Shown here: one piece after another, positions 54,773 through 64,000 of the stretch | How the letters are laid out: every line of letters starts with the position of its first letter | How positions within the stretch are numbered: position 1 is the stretch's first letter | Source of the DNA: Thysanoteuthis rhombus | Lineage: Eukaryota; Mollusca; Cephalopoda; Oegopsida; Thysanoteuthidae | Direction: 5' to 3' | DNA: 64,000 nucleotides | Assembly: GCA_963457665.1 (NCBI GenBank) | Contig: OY735219.1 | Span: 36,556,977-36,620,976 of the forward strand | Notes under the pieces: model-generated | Told to the model about the DNA's origin: nothing | The model's database searches: none | Seen by the model: the letters and a program-made list of their open reading frames with translations, nothing else | Program-made: the position numbers and the translations under genes

Positions 54773-55310
54773 AGCTTTTCTTTCACTCTCCTACTGACTT
54801 GCTTTGTAGAAAGAAGGGCACATCCTTTATATTTTCAGATCTTAGCCAATAAGATACACACAAACAAAAGTCTGTGAAGAATGAGAAGCCATGTTGAATG
54901 GTGGTGTCTTATGTGCTATTTATTTTGGAAATTCAACGTTATTCAATTCATCATGAAGAATATTTGTAAAAAGAGCACCACAGCAAATCAGCTCTGAACA
55001 GAGTATTACTGTCTACAAGGATTTTTTTTCTAAATACCATCATATTGCTGCACAAAATAAAAGCATACATAGGATTATGCTGATGCACTGAAATGCTGTA
55101 TTTGACGGCTTTTTCAAAAATGAAATTTAAAAATTGAATATAAGATGAAATAATAATAATTCTGAAAAAAAGATAGAGGATGAATTTTGTTGATGTTTCA
55201 ATCTCCAATTACAAAAGGTGTCAACTGATGATGATGTACATACATGCAGATGATGATATGAATAAACATTGAAATATCAACAAAATTTAAATGAACACAT
55301 GATTATCATC
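54773..55310. other. No gene seen
   Basis: AT-rich, with a GATGATG word cluster at 55225-55255. Confidence 0.4.
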
Positions 55311-55665
55311 GAATCACCATAACCCCACAAATGGCCGACCAACTAACCAGGTGGGGTACAGATTCTTCTCTCTTTGAGTGTCAGTTTCTCTATATATATC
55401 TATATGTGTGCTTTTCTGGGTGTGTGTCTGTTTGTTCCTGACTGTGTGTGACTCCTGATCACATTTTTTAGGCTACAGCCTCAAAAATTTGAAAAAGTTT
55501 TTTGTTTTTTTCAAAAAAGTGCTCTTTTAGTGCTCGATGGTCATTTTGAGACCAGCAATGCCAATTTTTTTAGATAATTTCAGCTAATTGATCTATTTCT
55601 ACCAGACAATTTTAGATGAATTTTCAAATGATTAGTTTTGGTACAATCTCAGGCTACGGTGATTC
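55311..55665 (+). mobile_element. Family C MITE, copy 2
   Basis: Begins GAATCACCATAACCCC and ends AGGCTACGGTGATTC, an inverted terminal repeat of 14-15 bases with one or two mismatches. Full-length alignment with the reversed copy at 40942 is visible by eye. The flanks (TATC and ATTTA) do not show a clear duplication, so the superfamily is open. Non-coding. Confidence 0.7.
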
Positions 55666-56300
55666 ATTTATGCAAGGTACAGATCATTCCATTGTACAGA
55701 GGCATGACAATAAACAAACTAGACACCTCTATTTTCTGTCAGGAGCCTCTAATCAATAAACTAAACAATCCAAGAATATTTTATTAGGCAAATTAAAATT
55801 TGCTGGTCTTGTCATCAGCAGATTTTGAAGTTTCCACTTTTTCCAGGCAAGAGATTTATCAGCTATCTTGTTTTCTCTTATGGGTTACATTTTAGAGACA
55901 TGAACCTTTTCCTTTTCAAAACCAAGAAATATTCAATCAAATTCACTTGATGAGATTGATCTGGCCATGAGATTTGCTTAATACTTTTTTGAACTCGTTA
56001 TTTTTTTTTTTTTTGCTATATAGCATATAACATCATCATAATCCATCCAGTAAATATTCAGCCATTTTGAAAAACTCAAGAACCAATTGCACAGCCTTGA
56101 TTCAACTTGGCAACTGATAAAAGGGGACTGAACTGCAGATGCACGAACAGACACTCTCCGAGGGATTTCCTTAGTCAGCAGTAGAATGCCATTGAGTAAG
56201 CTTGTGTACTGTGGGACTGTCGCATTCACAATAACCAAGCCTACATCTCGTGCAAATTTTTTTGGGCAAAAACATTGCATCATCTATGTCAGTCTCCCTA
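55666..56300. other. No supported gene
   Basis: A 101-codon minus-strand frame (55978-56283) has no recognisable domain. Confidence 0.35.
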
Positions 56301-56612
56301 TCGTTTCTGGCTTTTTACAGACCATATTTATCTCCCTCTGATTTCTGGATTTTTACAGACCATATTTGGCTACCTGTGATTTCTGGTTTTTACAGACCAT
56401 ATTTGGCTACCTGTGATTTCTGGTTTTTACAGACCATATTTATCTCCCTCTGATTTCTGGATTTTTACAGACCATATTTGGCTACCTGTGATTTCTGGCT
56501 TTTTACAGACCATATTTGGCTACCTATGATTTCTGGCTTTTTACAGACCATATTTAGCTACCTGTGATTTCTGGCTTTTTACAGTCCATATCTGGCTCCC
56601 GGTGATTTTTGA
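56301..56612 (+). repeat. Minisatellite, ~38-bp unit, 8 copies
   Basis: Unit: GATTTCTGGCTTTTTACAGA then CCATATTTGGCTACCTGT. Units 1 and 4 share the variant TATCTCCCTCTG; units 2, 3, 5, 6 and 7 have GGCTACCT(G/A)T or AGCTACCTGT. The order variant-plain-plain, variant-plain-plain suggests a three-unit super-repeat of about 115 bases. The last unit is diverged. Confidence 0.9.
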
Positions 56613-57370
56613 GATTTCAAACCATGGATGAGATTAAGGTAAAGCAGATGACAATCCTGAGAGAGGACTTTGCAAATCGTTTAAAAAAGTTGAAGAGTAC
56701 TGAGAAGAGAACTAAGGCACCATTGCTTTTGGTAGACTATTTTTTCATCATTGGATATATGTCTCGCTAAGGACTTTCACAAGGCCATGATGTTGGTGAT
56801 ACCTATTTTTCTAGACACAGACAGCGGAATGAGGACATTCTACCCCCACGCTTCAAAGGAAATCTCTGTTCCATCATTCCAAACCCGTCCCTAGCGTCAG
56901 AGGGGATGGCCTCCCAAGATGACACCATGAGAACTACCTAAAAATGTTTCTTAGACTTTCTCAGAAATTCTTTTTTCTTAAAAAACATCTTTCCACATGA
57001 TATCTCGCTTATTTCTCAATGAATTTTTGTGGAAGGGTGGACAATGGAATAAAGAAAATTTGATTGAATTCTAGGGTAGATGTAGGAATCTTTCTTTGAT
57101 TGAGAGATAGTATTCCAGCGTTTTCTCCCATACATTTCGGTACATGCGAAGGGCTGTCCACATTATATCTCCAAAAGTTTTGAATGAATTATGATGAAAC
57201 TTTGTAAAAGGATGACCAATTGGCTGGAAAGAATTGATGATTCCTTATCCCAAAAAATCCAGATTGAAATAATCAAACAAAATTCTTTATCAGTTAATTT
57301 CCAGACCTATACTGGTCAGCTGTTCAAAGATTGTAATCTTAAAAAGATTGTAATCTTAAAAAAGATGACT
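56613..57370. other. No supported gene
   Basis: Holds a 48-codon frame at 56624-56770 with a charged start (rejected below) and a small local tandem (AGATTGTAATCTTAAAA twice, 57328-57362). Confidence 0.35.
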
Positions 57371-57379
57371 GGGTGCTAA

Positions 57380-57690
57380 AACTCAAAAACTCTGTCCACC
57401 ATCTCAACAGCCTACAACTTTCTCTACTATTTTAAGAAGTGGCTTTCTTCAGACTGATCCACTATAATAACCCATGTGATGAAGATACCATTCTACCATT
57501 CTTGGGCTAATTTTGACACATGCCTCCACGTCTGCTGCTTTCAGCTTTGCAACAAGGACTTTTTCAATCTCTCTACATGAAGACATATTTCTAATAGCCC
57601 GGGACGATCTGAGTAAAGAGAAGAGGTTCCTTTTCTTTAATCTGCGAATCATATGACAGTAAACAGTTGATACAGAATTAATAATTTTGA
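57380..57690 (-). pseudogene. Tc1-like transposase relic
   Basis: The minus strand reads SVSTVYCHMIRRLKKRN with one frameshift, then FSLLRSSRAI, SSCREIEKVLVAKLKAADVE, ACVKISPRMVEWYLHHMGYY and SGSV, then a stop and RKPLLK. This follows the N-terminal bipartite DNA-binding region of Tc1-like transposases: first helix-turn-helix, the GRPRK-like linker (decayed), then V(S)xRTVxRxLHxxGY and the KPLL segment at the start of the catalytic part. No DDE catalytic block follows, so only a fragment remains. Confidence 0.7.
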
Positions 57691-60223
57691 TGCTGGCTCA
57701 TTCTACCAACATGATTCTCTTACAATATGCCTTTAAGAATCTGACAATCCTGTGCTCTTGGAATATGAGGTATTCTGAAGTGACTGTGTGGTTATTTCTC
57801 TCGCATTATTATTGAAAATTGTGTAATTATAATTGAGAATTACTCTTAATTTCAACATTTACTTTATTAAAATATTGCTTAATTCATTACTATGAATTAA
57901 TTGTAACTTTTATTGTCAAAATTTATTGTATCAAAATGCCATTTTTTCGAAAATTTAGCAATCATTTTACTTTAATTATCATAAATTGGAGGGAATGGTA
58001 ATATTTGGTGCTATGGATGTAAAGCATGGTAGTTAAAGACAGCTATAAGTCATACAAAGGCTCTAAAAAGTATAACTAAACGATGTACTAATCAGATATT
58101 GGCACAATAATGAAGTTGAAAACTCTTGTAAGTATCCCCATGGTTCTAATTGAGGAAAGGGTAGCGTGAAGATGTTGGAGACGAGGGGATTTGTCTCCTC
58201 GTGGTTTGATGTTGGCGTCGGCGTCACTGAAGATGAGGAAGGAGAAAAAGAGATGTACGAAGAGAATGACCATAGACGCGGAGATGAAACAAAGTAAAAA
58301 GAACACATACAAGGATTTGGATGAACAAATAAGACATACGTTTAATACTAGGACATTAATGACAAAAGACAAATGAAAATGAAGTACATATAAGCATAAC
58401 ATAAATTCTATCGATTGCAAAAAAAATGAGAAGAGATAGTGAAAGGTAAAGAGTTTTCTTGTCGTTGATAGTACTGGCATCTGAGTCAAAGCGGAGTTGA
58501 CTGAACTGCTTGTGAATCTGTATGGCTTGGATCATACCAAGGAATATGTGGAAACCAGGTTCAGTATGTGTGCCAGACTGCCAAGTGTGCATGAACTTGG
58601 AGGCTATTCTCTGATGCTGATAGACATTCAATGGATAGACCATGAAAGTCAGAGAACACAGAGTTTTATCCATACATGTTTCCTGAAGTGAAGAAAAGCA
58701 TTGCCATTCCATTTATGAGAATGAGAGGTGTAAATGTGTTTGGAGCACGTGGTGAGGACACAGTGGCGTAGCTGCATAGCTGTGCATAGGTGTGATGCCT
58801 CGACATCGGTAAAGTGAAATTGGCTAACTTAATACAGAGATAGGTCTCAGTAGAAAAAATGGTCAAGATCAGATCGGCTAGGAGGTCGGCGAAATGATAA
58901 TGATCTTAGGGAGAAGGAAAGAGAGAGAAAGAGTAGCTGGTAACAAGTGCTGGGGCCAGAAGCATAACCTGCTAGGGATACTGGCACCAATGAGCATTGG
59001 ACTATGTTCGTCCAGGGCCTTTATAGAAGTCGTCGCAGGAATTGATGTTTTCGATACCTAGCTAAAAGAAGGGTTTCATATTTAATTCTTAACTAAAAGT
59101 ATAGCGGGTGCTACAAAACCATCAATTTGTTATTCATCCAAATATTGCAGACCGTTATTCATCTAGGTATGATTGAAATGTGTCAAACTGTCATCATAAT
59201 TTCTTTTTGACACACGTCCAGAGATTTTCAACAGTATGGGTCTGTGACAAAGAATAAATTGGCGGCTTTTGACTTCATTTTTGTGTTGATATCAATAGGT
59301 TGTATAGATATACTTTTTGGAGCCTTTGTGTTTAACTACAATTTTTTACATCCATAGGAACAAGGATTACCACTACCTCCAATTTATGATGCTTTCCGTA
59401 ACATCAACCAATTTTATTACAATAAATTAAATGTGACTTTTTACCTGGTCAAAATTCTAATATTTTTGCCTAGTCAGAAGCTAAAATTTTGACATATTCT
59501 CCTATGGCCCTTTTCCCTATGATTCTTTTTATTACAATCATTGAGAAAATAATGTAGAAGACAGTTTGTTTCGATGAGGAATTTTGCCTAGCAAGAGTAC
59601 AAGCATAAAAAGAGCCCAAGTAAATAGTTTCTTTTTTTTTTTTTTAAAAACCTTGATTTCTGACTGATTTGATGTTCAAAAAAGAATGAAACACAATCAA
59701 GAATGAAGGTAATCCAGAAGGTAATCAGAAATCGGAGAGGTGCACTTAAACAAATTTATCCACAAACTTCAAATTGTCAGTCATACTCTAAATGACATTT
59801 TGAACCTAAAAGTAAAAATAAAGGCTTTTTTTTTTTTTTAAACCTGACTATTAAAGAAATCTCATAAAAAAAATCCACACATATAATAATTTGCAATGTG
59901 CAGATGTCTTCTGTCACGCTAAGGGACGCAACTGACGTAAGTAAAACAGAATTCCATTCATACTACTGATGCAAATGACATAATAAAAATGATGGATTTA
60001 ATGAATGATATAAGAGTATAAAAAGTAATTAAAAAAAATAATAATAAAGATCTGTTTGTGGGCGACTGAACGCAATTCTCCAAGCTCACGGCAATGCAAA
60101 TCTCTATTATCAACGTATATAAAATGACATGTGTATATATCCATATATTTCATACATGGCATACGTTGTCATTTCTGACGCCATGGTTAAACTAGTAGAT
60201 AAATAAAAGACAAAGCAATTTAA
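57691..60223. other. No supported gene; repeat-poor
   Basis: Minus-strand frames of 81-133 codons at 58060-58710 are hydrophobic and lack known motifs; the opposite strand there is Lys/Arg-rich. Since AT-rich DNA often gives such frames, no gene is called. GGTTCGAA-type tRNA signals are absent. Confidence 0.35.
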
Positions 60224-60248
60224 ATATCATTATTGACAATAATGATAT
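60224..60248. repeat. Perfect 12-bp hairpin, 1-base centre
   Basis: ATATCATTATTG, A, CAATAATGATAT. It may act as a cruciform; no other feature adjoins it. Confidence 0.8.
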
Positions 60249-60423
60249 CTAAGTTTTTTTCTCTAACTTAAAGAATCCATAATGCATTGTTGTCTGAAAT
60301 GAGATGAGAAAAGAAAAGAAAAAACTGTAGGAATTTGTTTTAACACCACAACTGTGTTAGTGATTAACAACAAAAAATTGGACATTTTTGAAAGTGTACT
60401 CTGTCACTGTCACTGCTAGAAGT

Positions 60424-61242
60424 GTTCGGTCCAGGGGTTGCCAGATAGTTGGAGACATATCTGGTCAAAAAACACACGAAATGGTAAAAAAAAAAAATGG
60501 CCAAATGCGAAAATTGTTTATAAAAGAAATTATTTTTTAAATTTTTTTAAAAGATGAAATATTTTAAATAATCAGCATTATCTAAAAAAAATCTTTTGAT
60601 ATATACATTGGGGAGAACAGTCAATTTGAATAGTTCAAAGTGTCTACATCTTTTTTTTAATGGCCATAATTGGGTAGCTTTCATTTTCAGGTAAACGTTC
60701 ACGCCCCAAAACAGCCTAAACCATAAAAAAACAATTTATTGGTTTTCATTTACATTGTTGTATTATGATGAGTATGTTGTATTATTAGACTTTTTAAAAG
60801 CTTTGAATGAGTTTCTCTTTGTTGGTGCATAACATGTTTAACTGGTACCTGGAGATGAAATTTAGCCATTCTTAGCTATTCCAAATTACCGTTCTGAAAT
60901 AAAAAGTCATACTGTAATTTACCTACACCTTAACTTTTGAATAGCTTTTTATCGCGACTTTACAGTGATGTCCTGGGTATCAAAGTTGTGATTATAAAAA
61001 GCGATTGTAAAAATAAAGATGATGGTGAATAGCACTGTAAGAAAAATATAATGATTGTTCAAACAGCGCAGTACTGAAGGACACACCATGAATTAAAATT
61101 TTTAAATGCAACTTGCAACAAAGTCAAAATAGCTAAAAATGTAAAAATGGCCAATCCAAAAAAATAGACAAATGCATTTTTAAAAAGCCAGATATCTTGG
61201 ATTTGGCTACAAAATGGCTAAAATGTCAACCCTGGTCCGGTC
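60424..61242. mobile_element. hAT-type non-autonomous element, copy 1
   Basis: The element 60432-61234 starts CAGGGGTTGCCAGATA and ends TGTCAACCCTG. It is flanked by GTTCGGTC (60424-60431) and GTCCGGTC (61235-61242), an 8-base duplication with one difference. This target length and the CAGGG ends are characteristic of hAT. Both subterminal regions are rich in TGGC/GCCA words (ATGGCCAAATGC, GCCAGATATC, TTGGCTACAAAATGGC). The 803-bp inside has no open frame of note. Related to the shorter copy at 19541. Confidence 0.8.
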
Positions 61243-64000
61243 ATCGACGAGTTGACTTTCACAAAAGTAATTTGAATTTTTGTGATAAAATGAAAGTTCC
61301 AAATAGAGCCTTTGTCAGATTTGATTTACCGTTGTTTTGGTCACGTCGATATTAAGACTGAGATTAGTCAAAACGAGCTTACAATACAAAATGTCAATCC
61401 AATCAAATAAAACTTTCTGACTTGAAGATTCGACCGAAAAATCTTTAGTTTTAAATGACGGATACAACTTTCAACAGCTTTCAAAGTCTTTTTATTATAT
61501 TATATGATTTGGATTTAGAGTCACTTCGTCTACAATAAACAAAAAAAGAAAGTGATAAGCTCAAAAAGAAGTCAAGTAACAAGAACACAAGAAAGTTGAT
61601 CAACCTTTTTTTAAATTTACCGCCAATTTGATTTCTAGACATAAAGCAAGGAAGCATATGTGATTGTTCAAATATTTTTCCAAAGAAAAGTCAACGGGTG
61701 AAGAGAAACCCGTTTTCAGAGACAGGAATACAAAAAAGAAAAGATTGTAATTAGTTTTTATTTTTATTTTCGTGGCGATTAATTTTTGAACTTATTTGTT
61801 CGCCTCAGGCTTCGTTTTTACGATGCCTCATTACCAAAAAGACTGATCTAAAAAAAAAACTTTGTTTTTAATTCAAATGAATATGAGAAACAAAATCGTT
61901 CATCAGTCACGTGAAATCAAATTATTACATGAAATTATTACATGAGATTAAAATTTTGTCCTGAAAGAAAGGAAACTGCCTTTTTAACTCTTCAAATTTA
62001 AATTTATCAGATTCATTTCTTCGTCGTTTAATCCCCCCTCCAGAAAAAAGCTCTTAAAGTCTGTCCTAATAATTTAATCGGTAAAGAATACTCTACTGAT
62101 TTTTTTTTTTTTTGAGAGACGATGGATTTTGAGTTGAATTTTTTTCCAAAATCAAATATTTGCATCACTGCATGGATGTGGTGCAGCTTAAATTTATAAA
62201 TTTACAATTTCGACAAAAAAAAAATTAAAATAATTCATAACTTCTTTGAGAATATACATGTGCCAAATCGACGGGAAATGAAACTATTTCCCCTCTTTTA
62301 TCTGAGATTCCTCAAAGTTTCAAAACTTTTATATGCGAATGCGAGGTTTTGTTCTGTTCGAAAGAGAACGCGCGCAAAACTTTTTTTGCACTTAACAGTT
62401 TTCAAGTCCATTTCAATGAAAAATATTATTAAAAAATTTGTAAGTAACTCAATATTTCACAAATATTTTGTTAATTTTCTAACTTTCAAAAATCATTCTT
62501 TTTTTAAATCTTAATTCCAAAAGTATTAGATCAAACGAATTTATTGTTGAGTTACAAAACTATTTTATGAATTTTAATTCACGCAATTAGAGGTAAAAAA
62601 ACAAAACTCTGTTGATAAACAAAAACAAAAAAAAAATCATTTCAAATTCCAAAACTAAAAAGCTTAGATTTTAATAAAAAAATATTTGTTTGAATTATTT
62701 AGAAAGACAAAACTGAATAACATTTCAATTTATTATAAAGAAGGACAACGGTTTGTCTCGAAATTCAATGCATTCATTAAATTTCACTATTACAAAGTTG
62801 AGAAAATATGAAAACAAACAAATAAAATACAAAGTACTGTGTAAAGAAATGGGAATTAACGGTCAAACAAAGATTTTTCCGAAAATCTTTCTAGACTAAA
62901 TCAATTCGAAAATTATTACTCACTGGGAAAAAAATTACAAGGGTTAACTTACCTTAATTTTCTTTGGTTGAAATTCAAATGAACGTCGTCGGACAAAAGT
63001 AACAAGGAAAACAGACTTCAAATTCTGTTTATGACATATGTACAACTCCAATACTACAAAAAAGTCAATAATTTTGCGTATTTCTATTGATTTTAAAAAA
63101 TAAAGTTTTAAATGTGTTGCAAAGTGACATCAGTTGATTTACAACTTGATTCATTTGAAGAAAAAAACTTGGCTCAAACTTTATGATATGTTAGACAACC
63201 GGAGCCAATCAACACATCATCTTATAATTTACTCGCTTATTTCGTTCTGTTTTTATTTTCTGTAGCAGAAAACAATTGTTCAAATCAATCAAACTAAACT
63301 ATTATTACTGCTGCTAGCATTACCACTGCTGCTGCTATAATAATATTATCATAAATATTTTATGGCTAGCTAAACAACAGCTGACAAATGGAAAACAGGA
63401 TTTTTTTTCTAGTCGTCATTGTTATTGTTTTTTCAAAACCTTTCTCAGCCCCTTCAGACTTACAATCAATCCAATGAATACATTTTTCTTTTTTCTCCAG
63501 CAATTCTTAGCGCATTTTAATTTTTTTCCAACGATTTAATAAAGACTGTTGTCTTCTGTTGTTTAGGATGGAACTTTTAGAGGGCTCAAATAAAGAAAAA
63601 ATAATGCTATGATTTTTTTCCCCAAAGTTTACACACTATTCGTGTGCGTGCGCAATACAAATGAAAAAGTAAACCTATTTTCAGTTGTTTCTATTAACTG
63701 ATTTTTTGGCTTTTAAAAGCCCGAGTGAAGCAATATTTTATTCAAAATTAGCGACTAAGCGAAAACGCCCAAGTTTGCAAATTTCACTCATTTTTTCCGT
63801 CTTTTTCCGCATGTAAAGTCCTTTCTTTATTGTTTGCTTTGTTTTCCTTGTCAACTGTTTTCATTTTTAAAATTTCACAATAAAAAGGTTTGAATAAATC
63901 TTACGGGTGGATTTTAAAATTATTTATGGAAAAGCTTTTAATGAGGATCTGGAAACTATTCAAGACAATACAAGAACAAATATTTTACTAATAATCATTA
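61243..64000. other. Repeat-poor DNA; donor-like site at 62952
   Basis: No repeat family recognised. A strong minus-strand donor, AAG/GTAAGT, lies at 62947-62955. Frames are short; the 84-codon frame at 62260-62514 has no recognisable motif. A CTGCTG run sits at 63308-63335. Confidence 0.4.

Noticed and set aside
56624..56770. 48-codon frame MDEIKVKQMT..., faintly like the linker of hAT/ZBED-type transposases
   Set aside because: The resemblance is only a charged helix-like stretch; no second block supports it.
58060..58710. Hydrophobic minus-strand frames of 81-133 codons (membrane protein?)
   Set aside because: The strand opposite is rich in AAG/AAA, which always gives Phe/Leu-rich frames on this side; no motif, no conserved-looking loops.
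58960..59040. Possible structured RNA (GC-richer stretch)
   Set aside because: No convincing stems or polymerase III boxes.

Overview
The window looks like nuclear DNA of an animal, probably an invertebrate: it is AT-rich, full of microsatellites and A/T runs, and has no operons, no ribosome-binding-site-led genes and no long open frames. The longest open frame is 143 codons and most of the others are chance frames or frames through repeats. I cannot fix the species. The retroelement and SINE types would suit a mollusc, a chelicerate or another marine invertebrate, but that is inference.

I can support no intact protein-coding gene and no functional tRNA or rRNA gene. The window is a graveyard of mobile elements. 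(1) 5'-truncated copies of one non-LTR retrotransposon family, probably RTE-like, all ending in a TGA/GATGAT tail (2.74-3.12, 7.30-7.62, 37.27-37.98, 42.72-42.97, 43.26-43.56, 46.2-46.75 and 51.9-52.4 kb), plus one reverse-transcriptase core piece at 25.9 kb. (2) DNA-transposase relics: mariner (36.1-36.7 kb), Tc1-like (57.4-57.7 kb) and a doubtful DDE fragment (11.55 kb). (3) Many non-autonomous elements whose ends can be seen: Tc1/mariner-type 'family E' with TA target sites (16.2, 26.3 and 28.0 kb), hAT-type elements with 8-bp target duplications (45.27 and 60.43 kb) and related ones (19.54 and 30.18 kb), piggyBac-type TTAA elements (40.69 and 11.06 kb), a foldback element (10.35 kb) and 'family C' (40.94 and 55.31 kb). 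(4) Dispersed families without clear ends: A (about 0.4 kb, at least 7 copies), B (2), F (4), K, and a tRNA-derived SINE-like family D. (5) Minisatellites with higher-order structure (39.0-39.8 and 56.3-56.6 kb) and several short tandem arrays.

Layout: 0-18 kb and 35-57 kb are dense in repeats and relics. The stretches 18-23.5, 28.3-29.5, 30.5-35.5 and 57.7-64 kb are much poorer in recognisable repeats. They carry a few strong minus-strand splice-donor-like sites (248, 34556 and 62952) and may be intron or gene-flanking DNA; nothing there can be called an exon with confidence. A multi-frameshifted coding-like stretch at 17.58-18.06 kb may be a decayed retrocopy of an unrecognised host gene.

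The items most worth a second look are a nested three-stem foldback at 21.7-22.1 kb, the internal double palindrome conserved in family E, a 0.85 kb inverted repeat at 48.1-49.0 kb, a tail-to-tail SINE pair at 3.2-3.7 kb, and the duplicated 347-bp super-unit at 39 kb.
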